Shown: positions 47,408 to 60,256, numbered from the stretch's first letter. The stretch: DNA of 64,000 bases from Hysterangium stoloniferum (GCA_015178975.1 WHVD01000030.1:372001-436000), one strand, 5' to 3'. The notes: generated by a model not told the origin, from the sequence alone. Numbers and translations are program-made.

Positions 47408-48440
47408 ATCGGCTGTGCACAAGAAGTCACCATGGCAATATTTTATGCCACAATATTGGCGATGGATGCATGAAGAACTATTCTTTTTCGTCCTTTTCGC
47501 GCATTCCCCTCGCAACTCCTTATACGTCATTTTTTTTTGTTTCTTCCTCTTCGCTGGGCGGGGCCTCAGCAGATGAGCAATATAGAACCCAAGAGTCCCG
47601 GAGTATTATACCGCAATTGTTACGCCTCAGGTAACTGTACATGGTCTAATATTTAACAATGTCGCATGTATATTTTTCTTGGTGCAACAATTGCTAACCA
47701 CTGATAGAAACTTGAAATTGAGGAATGATCACATGATGATAATTTTACCTCGAGCTACCTTGGTGTGTTCTGTTGTTTCCAGGAAATTTATCTATCTCTC
47801 GCTAAGAGCCAGCGCTGGGGTCCCGGAAGTGTGTACTCTCGCCCCGATATAATAGGACTAGACGTTCGAGCTTGATCAACTCGGTGGTTCCAAAATTATC
47901 AAAAAATATTAGAATGCTCTCGCTACAATCGATCCTATCCCAGAGAGCAAGTTGGTTCTCCACCGTGCTCTCCCCCAGAGAGGGATGGTTACAAAGCATG
48001 TCGTCCGTATCAAATTTATGCAGTACATTCGATAGTATATATCACCAATTTGTTGCTTGATGTCTGATGCCGTGCGCTTTGACAGGTGCACCCATGAACT
48101 ACTTAGTAATCATGTTCTGTGAATTATCTTAGAAATATATACTCTCGCAATAATCTGAAACACTTCTGACTGTTTCTGAAGAAAGTTGGGCAGTTATTTC
48201 ATACATATCATATATCCACAATCCAACTTATGTCACTATATACACCCACCCCCCTTCAAAACACCACATCGCACCAAGGCCAAACCACCTCCAATTCCAA
48301 ATCATTTACATTCGCACTTGCGATCGAGTATAGGGGTATGTGTCCTTTACGCCACACCACACCACCAAGCATTGACATTTTTCCCACCCATCAAACATCT
48401 ATACACCCCCACCCGATCCCGGATTCTGGGTCCCGAACCG
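47408..48440. other. intergenic between convergent GCV1 and coronin
   Basis: No ORF with recognisable similarity. It contains the 3' flanks of two convergent genes. 48240-48430 is C-rich (CACCCCCC). Confidence 0.5.
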
Positions 48441-50407
48441 CTACCCCAGCAACGTTTTCGCCGCCCTCTCTGCATTCGCACGCATAGTCTCGACCTGCAT
48501 CTCCAGCGTCCGGATCTTCGCCCGCGCATCCCGCAGCTCTGCATTCAGCTGGGCGTTCTCTTCGCGGAGTCCGTCCGAGGATGGCGACTGTGGGATCGTG
48601 GAATACACGTCAGATCATCAGGAACAAACGCGCGCAAGTGGATTATGATGGAATGGAATGGGCATGGAGATGAGTGGACTCACCCCGTTGGTCCGCGCAG
48701 CTTCCTTGTGGGAAGGAGAAGACTCAAAGACGGGCGCTGGCGGGGACGGAGGTGCAGCTGCGGGGGTGGCTGTCGGGATACTGGCCGCCCTCACGGAAGC
48801 GGGTATCGAGACGGGGACGGGCGCTGGCGCTGGCGCAGGTGCAGGTGTAGGTGCGGGAGCAGTCTTCGTGGGCGCAGGCCCAGCAGACACAGCGCCGCTG
48901 TCGAGAGCGACGTACTTCGCAGGCGCGGTCTTGCCGGAGAAGAATTCGCCGGCGGTGAGTGAGGGTTCGGCGGACTGGGCGGGGGGGAAAATGTCCGATT
49001 GGAAGCCTTCAGCCTGTGGGGTGTGATGTTAGACATTGATTCGTGATATACATTGGAGAAAACACGTGCTCTGCGGGGAACAATGAAGCCGATCGGTTCG
49101 ATCGTCGACCCGTGGACTTTATAGGCACGAGCTATTTCACATTCGCCAATGTTGAGGGCGCGACGTGGGAGGAAGCACATCCCGCGTTGGGGCTCGCTTG
49201 ATTTGTGCTCGGAGAGACTGTGGAGGGTGTCGGATTCCCATTCGTAATATCGGACATTGCCGTCACTGGATAAGTGTTAGAATGCTCATCGATATCAAGA
49301 GATTAGGAAGCGTACGCACCCCTTTCCAGCTACGGATTAATGGTTAAAATGTGAGAGAAATGGTAAAGGAGACACCGTCAACTCACCCAAGAAGAGGATG
49401 TTATTGTCGCTCCAGAACGGCATAATCACGCCTGCAGATTGATCTAAAGATAGCTTCTTTATAGAAGTGAATCCGCCAAGTTCCCAGATCAACACCTCCC
49501 TCTCGCTCATTTTGTTAAATCCAGTGGTCGCAAAGTTATCCTTGTCGCCCATCCAGCATACCCGTGCACCCTTGATGCCGCCGTGACCTTCAGTAATCCT
49601 CACCGCATCGCCACCAGTTCTTGGGTCAAACAAGCGCAGCTTCTTGTCCCTGCAAGTGCTGACGAGCAACGTTCCGGTGCCATTAAAAGCCAGGCTTTGA
49701 ATGGTGTCGCCGTGTCCTCCAAGAGACGCACGTGGTGCATCCGTGTTTCCGAGGTCCCAAAGCTTGATCGTGTGGTCCCCAGAAGCACTAGCGAGGACAT
49801 GCGAGGCAGTTGGGTGGAAGACGACCTGCCCGACCTTGCGTGGCGAGGCCTCAATCCGCGCGACGGGGTCGAAGTCCTGAGGCACCCATTTCTCCGCGCC
49901 CCAGCCCTCGAACGCATCGGCGTCCACTTTCCATATGAGGACTTTGCCATCTTCGCCGGCTGATGCGACGACGTTGTCGTCGAAAGGCGACCATGCGGTG
50001 TCGAGCACCGTAGCTGTGTGGCCGCGAGCGAGGGGAATCACGTCGGGAAGCCTGGCGGGGAACCCGATGGAAAGAGAGTGGAAAGGCGAAGGCAGAGGAA
50101 GTATAGCAAATGCTCCTCCCCCCGACGCATTCCAGTTCACGCTAACATATGACTGCGCAATAAATTTGTGAATTTGGATGGGGATATGATAGGACTTGAA
50201 AAATCTGAACGACTCACGGCAGATACAGCGACTACATTAGTGTCCCATGCGCTTCCTGATAACTTGACGTTGTCAAGACAGTGTTCCTTCTTCGCGGGTT
50301 GTCCGAAGACATGTCTGCCACGTTCGGTGGTTGCTGTCTGAGCTGTGATTGTACAGATCTCGCTAGGTTGCTCACCGATACTTGGATGACCGAACGAAGC
50401 GAGACAT
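48441..50407 (-). CDS. CRN1: coronin (actin-binding WD40 protein)
   Basis: Coronin binds F-actin and the Arp2/3 complex at cortical actin patches. The ATG at 50407 gives MSRFVRSSKYR, split by an intron from HVFGQPAKKEHCLDNVKLSG, the classic coronin N-terminal signature. After a second intron comes SYVSVNWNASGGGAFAIL and the WD40 propeller (GHTATVLDTAWSPFDDNVVA; SAGEDGKVLIWKV; VLASASGDHTIKLWDLG; VSTCRDKKLRLFDPR). A small exon leads to DGNVRYYEWES, GMCFLPRRALNIGECEIAR and FQSDIFPPAQSAEP. A long Ala/Pro repeat linker (about 48700-48880) follows, then a C-terminal trimerising coiled coil (LREENAQLNAELRDARAKIR) ending at 48441. The exon starting FQSDIF has two possible acceptors. Length about 540 residues, as in yeast-type coronins. 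Confidence 0.95.
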
Positions 50408-53400
50408 TTAGCCTTTATATCTTCAGATTCAGGTAGTGATTTAGCCTTGTGCGTTACAAGAGTGAGACGGTCGGGGTAAAGTAGAAGGGAGGTCGTTAGG
50501 GTTAATGGCACGCGAGTTAGTGTCCACGGGCGGCTACTTTGCACCCATCATTGAACCCTTGGCGCGTACCTTTGTTACCGCGCAGCAGCAAATAAAGGCC
50601 CAACTACTACGCTGGGAATGAACACGAGCATTTGCGCATAATTATTAATAGCCTTCATCCATCTAAATGCGTACCAACAGGTTATTACACATTAACTCGG
50701 ACGAATTATATTGTATGCTGCAAAACATCAAGTTCTTTCCAAAATCGCAGCCACCAAATGACGAAGACTCAATCAGGTATCGAGAACAATCAGATCTGAA
50801 ACCATACAGTGGCTTGCTGCTCGTTGGTGGTTAATGGGCTTTAGCAGACTCCGGGTCTCATTCCCACCAATCTCGCTTTTCTGCGACGACTCTGACGAGT
50901 TGCTGGGAAAACCGCGGCTATTAATGGGCTTACGGCGTGATGCGCGATCGAAGTCTAAGGTGACGATGACAGTCTCTTCTCGGCGTCGGCCCCAGTGCTA
51001 AGGGATCCATCAATGAAGCCGGCTTCTACATTAATGCCCTAGTCATTTCCTTGACCTCACAGATGCTAGCTGGGCCAGTCTGAGCGCTTTGGTTACGGGG
51101 CATTGCTACTCGACGGCACGGTAAACGGCAGTTGAAAATAAATACACAGTCCAAGGATAAAAGATTCCATCCGTCCTTGCTTACCTGTATAGTCAGAGTT
51201 CCTATTATGATGTACTTAAGAGTCGCGTACGTCATTAGAGAGTATTTGCAACTAATAGATATTAGCAAAGCTGAATGGGTTCCTTGTTATTTGAACGATT
51301 ACAATTTACCAGTTACATTTTCTTACTAATAAATTTACACAAAGTAAATACTTAACGTAATGGATTTTACCCAACCCCCTTTCTACAACTTCTATATATT
51401 CCACGTCTTCTGAGTGCCGCTTTAGAGTTTCAAACGCCTGCTAGTGAACCATCGGTATAGTTAATATGTCAAATAATCATTTCATGTATCCAATGAATGT
51501 GATATCAAGGCCCAATGATATCTATTCCTTTATCAAAATACCTGGTGGGTCATAGTGATCAACTCAATAATAATGGACACAGAAAGTTGACGGAGAGGCG
51601 AAATATACTGAAAATAAATAGTTGCACGTAAGTAATATAAATTCAGTGCATTAGATATTAAAAATAATATGAGTTGGCTTATTGTAATACACAATCTACA
51701 AGTGGGTAATAGACTTGTAATAATAGTACTTGTTTGTCAATCAATGTGTCAGTTAGTGAATCACCTTCTGACATGATAGGTAGGATGCTAGTTTAGGTGT
51801 ACACTGGTTCTGGCATGCATTAACCTCAGAAAACATGGTCCACAATTAGCATCCTCCTATGAAAAAGTGAGGAAATGGGTGAACCGCCCCTAGGAAAAGG
51901 GTGGTTTCATCACCAATTCCAACATTAGAAGCCCGGGAACATGTGCTAAACCAGATCGATGCCTGGCGCTAGTCAACAAGACAAAGCAACAAAATCGCGG
52001 CTCTTTGCCTTCACTTCAATGCGTTATGCACTCATATACAGGGTAAATAAACTGGTGAGTAGTGAAAATAAGCAAGGCGAACAACTACGACAGAAAGAAA
52101 CCACTAGCGTGACGTCTTCCCAAGATCGACCCATCATGACACACGGAACCCAGTTGTGTCACTACCGTGAAGGCTTGCCCCCCATTTCCTATGATGACGG
52201 TATATGAAAGGACACAGCACTCTTCCCACGTATCGAACCGTTTGTCGACAAGGTGGATGAAGGTAGAGGGAGTGGGAGTGGGAGAAGGAAGGAATTGTAT
52301 TTTGACATTCTGGCGGTTAGAGAGTGGTGGTCTGATGCATAAGCCGAAGTGTAAAAAGGAAGACAATAAGTCCGTGAGGACGGTATACCATGTGTTACTG
52401 AAAAAAAGACAACAGAGGTTAAGCAACAAGGATACGATGGAAAAGATGAACCTTGGCGGGAGTCGCGGCTTGATCAGTGAACAATATCATATATGCACAC
52501 ATATACCGCGTTATAACACCAAAAACACATTAGTCTAGTCTACTACTCGGTATACGTGTCTACAGTTCTCAAAACTCGCGGTGTCTGGTTAAAATAGGAT
52601 GATGGAACTGGTCGCTGGGTAGTAACGTAAAAGGGCCTCCCGGAACCGGTAGATATTACATATACTGACCTCCTTGCCATTGCTAACCCAGTACATAAAA
52701 TACAAACATACGTGATGACGCAGCCTAAGTGGGGGTCAGTAGAGAAGAAACTCGTAAATACCGAGCTTTATGAGACTAAGCGCAAAATTGGACTTCTCTA
52801 TCCACAATAACACGTTTATCGCAATTATCAAGGATTTACCCCAAGGGCCTTTCGAGGATCGTTTGAAGGCATATATATGCACAGAAAAAAGGTGAAACAA
52901 TGTTTGGAATATACATTTCACAAACGACTGAAGATGAGTTTCTGACAAGGCGTCTCCCGAAATCCGACAATGCTGGTATGCTATTCCGACGTGCTGAAGA
53001 CAATCTGAGAAAGCATACTACATGATTCTGGACACATACGAAATAGTCCAAATGGTTGCGACTTCACTGTTAAGAGCGGCGATAGCCATAGCAACTGCAC
53101 TACAAGTATAGTGCTTCCGTCATTTACATGACACCATCAAAGTTGAATAATTGAATAATTGCCTCAGTTGAGCATGAATATTGCGACAACGAAAGACGCA
53201 TCTGCGTGTGATTTATGGCGGGACCACACAGCACAGCCCCCAGCCTGTTTTGGCTGAGGAAAAATGACATGTTTGGTCCCACTGCGATCATAACGCGGGA
53301 ATCACAGTGAGAACTGCGGGGTAGTTGGGGGACGGGCGGCGGGGTGTGGCGTCTTTGGCTGCGGAAAATGGCGTGGTCGGTCTCTGCAGCGCGCGAATTG

Positions 53401-54336
53401 CGGTAGACGTGGGTTAGACGGCTGTGTTGTGGTAAATCTCGTAGCGGAAGCCTGCGCCCCGGGTTGGAAGGCATGTCTACGTGTACCAAGCTTTCCCAAT
53501 GCCATGCATGAGACTCGGATATGATTTATGTGATAGAAGATGAGGCAGAAGGCAGGTAGACATCTTCCTTAGCTATATTATTATTATTATTATTACCCAT
53601 TCTCGGCTCTTTTTTTCTTACTTTTTTTTTTTGTACAAGGTAGTTTCGGCTGCTGAGCAGCTTTATTTGTTGCCATGTATACATCAGAATTCCTTTCTGT
53701 AGTTCTATATCACTTTACTCCTGTTCCCAAGAAATGTCTTATAATGAGATCAGATTACTGTTGGTTGCCCGCTGCTGTTGGTTGTCAACAGTGACACGGG
53801 CTTCGGAGTGTTGAGATGAGCAAAAAAGTCCATGATAGTTGGTCGAATGTTAATAACCCACCTTACTTCAAACTGCAGCCAACATATCTAAGGGGATATG
53901 CGATGGAAATGGCGTGGTGGCATAGTCGCTATATTCCTCTAAACAAGCCAGTAACTTCCGGACACAGATCCCAGGATCACATGGTTAGAGTGTGGTCTAG
54001 CAACATCTCGGACTCTCTCAAGCATCCAGCTGGTTTAATATAAAGGATTGAAATAAGTAGGACCAGATAACTTAATATTGTCTCACACGCCATGCTTTGT
54101 GAATAGCCAATATTTGCTCTGAGGTCATTTGACGAAGATCAAGCAAAATTCCTACCAAGATATCATAAATATCTTGATTCCTCGAGACGGACTACTAAGA
54201 CCAGTGAGGGAGTCTTCCGTCTTGTATTTGAATCTCCCTTGCCACATGGTTCTGAATACTGCCACTGCTTCGAACTAACTCTTAATCATGATCGTTATTA
54301 AAGCAATGGTGTCTTCTGAGGTACATCTTAGAACGC
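50408..54336. other. long intergenic stretch, no convincing gene
   Basis: 50408-50640 is the coronin promoter. Elsewhere only short ORFs occur, without recognisable domains. CpG is moderate, so it is not an obvious transposon nest. A (TTA)n microsatellite lies at 53577-53595 and a T-run at 53625-53634. A lineage-specific or RNA gene cannot be excluded. Confidence 0.4.
53577..53595. repeat. TTA trinucleotide microsatellite
   Basis: About six TTA/TAT units in AT-rich intergenic DNA. Confidence 0.9.
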
Positions 54337-54846
54337 CTAAAACTCATAGAAATCTACAAATGAATCCGAGTAAGTAAAAGATATATTTCTGACACGAAGA
54401 TCTAACGTACACTCAACCGTGGGGGGCTTGTCTAACAAATCGCCTGTTTGAACACCGGCCAGGAGCTTGCCGAACGGCTCTGACTCGAAATGTGTCTTCA
54501 AAGCGGCCGGATTCCTGTATACTTCCCATACTGCAAACTTGATGACTGCAATGTCCGTCATTAGCTGACAAAAGCGTGTATTGATAACACCAAGTCCTTA
54601 CTTCCTTCTGTTACGAAACTCCGTGTAGTTCTGTATTCAAGACAGTCGGGCTCCGCATCCGATTTGGCATGCTTGGAAATTTCAGATAGGAGCTCTTGAA
54701 GTCTGTCAGCTTGGCCTGGTGCTGCGTAAATCTGAGCATTCAGGATGATCTATAACGCTTGATAAGTGGGTGGTCTGTATTAATCAATGGATGAAAGTAG
54801 TACGTTGCCTAGGGCCTCGGTGGGGACTTCAGAGAAGGAGGAGACC
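54337..54846 (-). CDS. ABM-fold (antibiotic biosynthesis monooxygenase-like) protein
   Basis: A small ferredoxin-like protein of the dimeric ABM superfamily, which includes quinol and polyketide monooxygenases that need no cofactor. Exon 1 (ATG 54846) reads MVSSFSEVPTEALGN. Exon 2 reads IILNAQIYAAPGQADRLQEL, LSEISKHAKSDAEPDCLEY and RTTRSFVTEG. Exon 3 reads IIKFAVWEVYRNPAALKTHF and ESEPFGKLLAG, then a less typical tail ending with TAG at 54337. Introns are about 54 and 56 bp with normal borders. The beta strand-helix-EPDCLEY-beta-'W(E)xYxNxxAxxxHxxS' order is the ABM pattern. The substrate is unknown. Length is about 145 codons with a somewhat extended C-terminus. Confidence 0.8.
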
Positions 54847-55934
54847 ATAGTGGGATTGTGGTAGTATGGAGAACAGCTATTTTCAATTCGCACGGAGGGA
54901 CAAAGCGTTGTTGGTTAGTCATGACCAACCAATCACTTATTGTTGGGTGACAGTTTTAGTAGATATATATATCAAATTCCATAAATACTACATATAGATA
55001 ATTCGGTGGTCACTTGGACACTTAATAACGTGTTATCAGGAGCACGTCAGCAGCCACCAACCACTCTGGCGGTATGTGATGCTGCTGTTGGAAATAGAAG
55101 TCGGATAACAGCGACGGAGTCCTGTAAGCGCCCACGCGTGTTCCTTAATGTAATTTTTGATTCAGTTTACTCTTTCCTATCGTGAACTCCAGCTGTGCTT
55201 ACAGCTTTCCACTTGTATATGGCCTTATTCTCGTCAGCTGCCGAACAACCGATGCATCTCAACTGTGTTGCCAGTGAGCTCGAGATCTCTACCATTACTG
55301 CCTTGTTTTAACGTGTTGTCGCAACACTACTTTATTTTATATATCCTCTCTATTGGTCAAACATACTACGCCTCTTTGCCATGCCTGTCAAACCCTCCGT
55401 GACTCAGTCAATTCTCACGCGAAAGTGTCTCTTGACTATCATAGAAACTTACAGAAAATTCACTGACGCTTGTGAGACCATACTGATGCTTCAACAAGAC
55501 AACTACTAGTGGGAGCCACCCCACAGCATTATTTCTAGCCATTTCTTTCTTGTCATGCTCTGCTAGAAGTGCCGGGCTGATTGATCCTCTGTTTATGACA
55601 TTTCTTCTATGATATTATTGTCAAACCTTGCGTACATTTTTTTCTGGCAGATCGCGACCAAGTTGGTGCTATACGAGAAGGCGATATATATGCATACTGT
55701 GCTAGAAACAGCGTCTGAGTTTGACTTGATGCGCAAAAATAGACATGATACAATGGGTGGAGTCTACCGTTACATGTTTGTGCCTTGTGTGCCATTTCAT
55801 TGGTCGATCCTGGATTCTTTGATACTTAGGCCAAACTTAGGCCAATGCTGTGCGATCGACATCCTTATAAAACATTCTGAATTCTTTCCGCCTTCTATCC
55901 TCAATTTGTTTCTCCTAGTATCGTACTCATCCCC
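54847..55934. other. intergenic between divergent ABM gene and PHO84
   Basis: Divergent promoters for the two flanking genes should lie here. No ORF with recognisable similarity. GGCCAAACTTAGGCCAA near 55829 is a small direct repeat. Confidence 0.5.
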
Positions 55935-58135
55935 ATGTCCCGCAGCCATGGTTCAGACGAATTAAACCCCCAAATGGCCAACAATGCCGGCAACAATGTT
56001 GTTTACTCTTTATCACACCAGCGTGCGCATTCTTTAGCAACCATAGACAAAGCTCCCTTCAGGTATGCAAATCGTTTTCTATCAATATGACGCATACACT
56101 CACATTTTAACAGCTTTTTTCACGTTAAAGTCTGGTTGGCTGTAGGTATTGGTTTCTTCACTGACGCGTATGGTACGTACAATTATTCGCGGTTTTAGCT
56201 TTTCCTAAATTTTCCATAGACCTGTTTGCGATTGATATCGCAAGCGTCATGCTTGGAAACCTATATGGACATGCTGGAGGTAAATAAATAGCATAAATTT
56301 CACGAATGTCCCCATATTCACCGGATATATCAAAGCTTCATGCGCAATTGCCAGTAACCCAATTGGCAGGTGCCTCACTCCGACCCAGGATCTCGGCCTC
56401 AAGATTGCATCGCCCGTTGGAACTCTTATTGGACAAGTCCTCTTCGGTTGGTTTGCAGACGTAGTCGGTCGTAAACGCATGTGTACGTCAAAGAATTGTA
56501 TTTTGGTAATTTAATAAGCAATTTTTTTTATCGCACAGATGGTATTGAACTTTGTATCATAATCGCCGCTACTTTCTTGCAGGCAATTGCGGGTCAAGGG
56601 CACGCAGTCAGCATCATTTCTGTCCTCATATTTTGCCATTTCTTAATGGGTATTGGAATTGGCGGTGACTGCCCCCTTAGCGCGGTCATCACCTTGTAAG
56701 TTTTCTTTTCACCACCTCATACAACATTATTGATCCCACCTTTCATCCATAGCGAATTCGCTGCGATTAAGACACGTGAGCGTCTCATGACTGCAGTGTT
56801 CTCTATGCAAGGCTGGGGTCAATTTACCGCCGCTGTTGTTTCTACCGTCGTCGTCGCTGCCTTCAAAAAACAGATCCAGAACGACCCGCCTTTGGACCCT
56901 GTCCATGTCGACTTTATCTGGCGTCTCACCATCGGTCTTGGATGCGTCCCTGCTACTATTGCCCTTTACGCCCGTCTGACGATTGCGACTCCCCGTTTTA
57001 CTATGGATATTGAGATGAACGTGCAACGAGCTGCTCAGGATATCAGCACGAGTTTGACTCCTGGAATCTTTACTTTTGACCCCGAATCGATCGTTCACCG
57101 TAAAACCATACAGCCTTCAAGGCGTGATTTCATGACATAGTGAGGACAGCAATTTCATTAACACTGCATATACCGGTAATTTCGCCTTAGCTTCGGACCG
57201 TGGAAGCATGCCAAGGTCCTCGTTGGTACTGCAAACTCGTGGTTCGCCATCGACGTACGCTCTTTGATCATTTTAACTGTGCCATTCCGAACTAATTTAT
57301 TCGTTTTTATTAGGTCGCTTTCTACGGTCTTGGTCTCAACAGCAGTAAGATATTGTCGATCATCAACTTTGGCGGGCCTTCTACACTTCACCCTGACGGC
57401 AAAGCCATCTACGAGAGCTTATCCAATATCTCTCTTGGTTACATAATGTAAATTTAGAAGTCCCTTCCGTTTGCCATCTTGTATTGTTTTTGACTACAAT
57501 TTGTTACAGCTTATCTGTCGCTGGCTTGTTTCCTGGATACTATGCTACTTACTCCTTCATTGATAGTTGGGGTCGCAAGCCTATCCAACTCATGGGCTTC
57601 GTCATGCTCACCATTCTCTTCTTGATCATGGTAAGCTAAATCACATATATGTTCTCGCTTCTTCTTCCCTCACGCTCGTCCTCAGGGTTTCGGCTATAAA
57701 GCCATCCTCAGCCATAGCACGAGCGCCTTCGTATTTCTTTACTGTTTAGCCAACTTTTTCCAAAATTTCGGTCCCAACACTACCACTTTCATCACTCCAG
57801 GAGGGTTGTTCCCCACTCGGTACCGTTCAACTGCGTACGGTATCTCTGCTGCAACCGGAAAGCTCGGTGCCATTATCGCACAAATCGCGTTCACTTGGAC
57901 TGGCCGCGCCGACCTCATCCTCCAGGTCTTCGGATTCATCACGCTTTCAGGTATCATCTCGACCTTACTCATCCCAGAAACAAAGCGTCAATCACTTGAA
58001 GATATCTCAGGTGAAGGAAGAGAATACGTCATTGTGGGGTCTGTAAGCGAACGTCACGATTTTGGGCCCTTTCCGGACCCCAACCCAACTCTTCACAACC
58101 CAACTGACCATAGACTCCGGTCAAATCAGCTGTAA
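55935..58135 (+). CDS. PHO84: PHO84-type high-affinity H+/phosphate symporter (MFS)
   Basis: A plasma-membrane phosphate:proton symporter of the major facilitator superfamily, family PHS. ATG 55935 (MSRSHGSDELNPQMANN) starts a hydrophilic N-terminus. Membrane segments begin with VWLAVGIGFFTDAYD and DLFAIDIASVMLGNLYG. Then VGTLIGQVLFGWFADVVGRK (the MFS loop 2-3 motif), FLMGIGIGGDCPLSAVIT, EFAAIKTRERLMTAVF, the central cytoplasmic loop (RFTMDIEMNVQRAAQDIS), FGPWKHAKVLVGTANSWFAID, VAFYGLGLNSSKIL, GLFPGYYATYSFIDSWGRKP, FGPNTTTFITPGGLFPTRYR and GISAATGKLGAIIAQIAF, ending in PETKRQSLEDISGE. About nine exons join in phase. The usual GGDYPLS is GGDCPLS here. Expression is normally induced by phosphate starvation; no PHO box was verified. 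Confidence 0.94.
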
Positions 58136-58751
58136 CTTATACAGTATACCTTTATTAGGTACTCAGTACTCAGTACTGTCTTTATCATTGGGAAACAGAA
58201 ATCCATTCTCCAGTGGATTAGATGATACCCTTTCTTATATCAAGCCGTACTTTTAGGACCCGGACCTCTTCCAGTTCATACTCTCATGGACTCTCGAATC
58301 TCTCTAAGTCAAAGTCATGAACATTGTCCCGGATCCCATGGACCTCGCTGAGCTGTCTTACATACTGATCCACAGCAAATAACCCTATCAGAGAACCCTG
58401 GGTCTCGTGATCGGGGCTCCTCTTATTGTTATTCTCATCTTGTCCTGACTTGTATACATTTGATTGCCTATTGTTCTTTCTGCTTTGTTCCAGTTTCTTA
58501 TTGTATGCTTGATTTGTGTTATTATGTCCCTGTCCTTTTGCTGATGGATTTGGGGTATAACAGTGGACTTGGTGATAGATACTCAGCTTACATGTAACTA
58601 CAAACCAATTCAAATATCAACTTAGCCAAAGTCTTGTGTACTCCTTGCCTCTTCCTTGTCTTTATCTCAGTGGCGGAGTCCGAATAGTGACAAATAATAA
58701 ACCATAATGGGAAATGGAGCGGGAGTGGAGTCCGAATTGTGACAGGTCATT
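58136..58751. other. 3' flank of PHO84 and old repeat fragments
   Basis: 58284-58613 has a minus-strand ORF (NNTNQAYNKKLEQSRKNNRQ) of unclear origin, perhaps a gag linker. 58681-58751 matches the U3 of LTR A (GAGCGGGAGTGGAGTCC; GTGACAGGTCATTTGAC) in minus orientation and breaks off there. Confidence 0.45.
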
Positions 58752-58990
58752 TGACTAACAAGGCTACCAAACACAAGATAGAATATAGAAATATGAAGAC
58801 AGCTCAATGACAGAGGAGATCACACTTGTTTTAGTGGGATTCCTAAGAGATTGAAACTAAAAGACTAGCTATGTACATATATGCCCCCTGTTTATACTAT
58901 TTATTTATTATTTATGAGAAATCAAAGGAAAATGCATATACATATGCACTGCTATTGAGCAAACCGGTCCCTCAGCACTTGCATCAGCGC

Positions 58991-60046
58991 TGTTAAGTTC
59001 TGAACAAAGATATAAACTCCGAGGAAGTCCCACAGAGTGTTTCCAGTAATTATTCCGAACACACACTTTCTTCCAGGAAATGTCCCATGGGAGTCCCTGG
59101 GTAATAGGTCCAGGGAAAGTTCTGGGGATATTAATACAAGGAACATGGTATCAGAATAATTACCAGAAAGTATGGTGGTGGCTGAGATGGACTTGGCTTC
59201 AGCTTATAGGCTGTGCCCTCATACACTCATTTGGGTGTCCATATTTCAAGCTGACAAAATGCATACAAAAAGATATAGATTCCGGAGTTCCTGTGGGAGT
59301 TCTGGGAATCGAGCATGCAGACAGACAAGAGGAGCAGAGACTGGATCACAGGTGTAACTTGTTTGAGGGTCAAACTTGTTCGAGATTGAAACTGGATTCT
59401 AAGTATGTACATGAATGTAGCAGACTTATATAGACTTTGAAATGTAATAATACCAAATCTGGTATTAATCAGGGGCAGAACTATTAAACATAAAATGAAA
59501 CAAGTAAATACTAAACTGGGAATTAGGGACAGAACAGAATGGGAGTGGAGAACGAATCATGACAGGTCATTAGACCATAACGGGAATGGGGCTCTGTTAG
59601 AGGGGTTCTGGGGAGTCTGGTTGGGGTCCAGTGACTGGTCCATGAGATACAGAGTGTCGGGTGTATATAGGGTGGAGTTCGGAGTCCGGTGGAGTCCAAT
59701 GACTGGTACATGAGACACATGACAGACCATTTGACCATAACAGGAACAGGGTTCTATGCTCTGTTAGAGGGGTTCCAGGAAGTCTGGTCAGAGTCCGGTG
59801 ACTGGTCCGTGAGATACAGAGAGTTGGGTGTATACAGGGTGGAGTCTGGGTCCCGGCGGGTTGTCCGGTAGTGGGTATAGAGAGTTGGGTACAGATAGGG
59901 TGGGGTGCATACAGAGAGTCGGGCATAAACAAGTTGACGTGCAGGCTCCGGCAGGAACTCTGGTTGTAACTATACAATATAGAGGGTCAGGAGCATGTAG
60001 GATGGGGTCCGGGCCTGGAGGCTGGTGGGTTTTCTGGTTCCTGACA
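58991..60046 (-). mobile_element. solo LTR, family F, TSD AGCGC/AGTGC
   Basis: TGTTAAGTTCTG to GGTTCCTGACA, 1056 bp. TSD copies at 58986-58990 and 60047-60051 differ by one C-to-T at a CpG. The module at 59188-59247 has ATGGAC/GTCCAT. U3 boxes are partly duplicated (GACTGGTCCATGAGA; GACTGGTACATGAGA). Confidence 0.88.
59188..59247 (-). ncRNA. conserved LTR hairpin module (family F, second copy)
   Basis: ATGGACTTGGCTTCAGC, TTATAGGCTG, TGCCCTC, then GTCCATATTTC. The closing pair is identical to the first F copy and different from families A, B and D. Confidence 0.55.
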
Positions 60047-60076
60047 AGTGCTGACTTTGTCTGCAGCAGCAAGGCA

Positions 60077-60256
60077 CACACCTGTGCACACACTTGTGCA
60101 CACACCTGTGCACACACTTGTGCACACACTTGTGCACACACTTGTGCACACACTTGTGCACACACTTGTGCACACACTTGTGCACACACTTGTGCACACA
60201 CTTGTGCACACACTTGTGCACACACTTGTGCACACACTTGTGCACACACCTGTGCA
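60077..60256. repeat. 12-bp minisatellite (CACACTTGTGCA)n
   Basis: About 14-15 nearly perfect tandem units with occasional CACCTGTGCA variants, inside LTR E. Each unit carries the palindrome TGTGCACA, so the array can fold on itself. Because 12 is a multiple of 3, it creates spurious open frames on both strands. Confidence 0.95.

Noticed and set aside
48658-49026. Gly/Ala-rich plus-strand ORF opposite coronin
   Set aside because: It is the complement of the Ala/Pro linker of coronin; GC-rich coding DNA leaves the opposite strand open.
55609-55965. Plus-strand ORF upstream of PHO84
   Set aside because: No recognisable domain and it runs into the PHO84 start in another frame; chance ORF.
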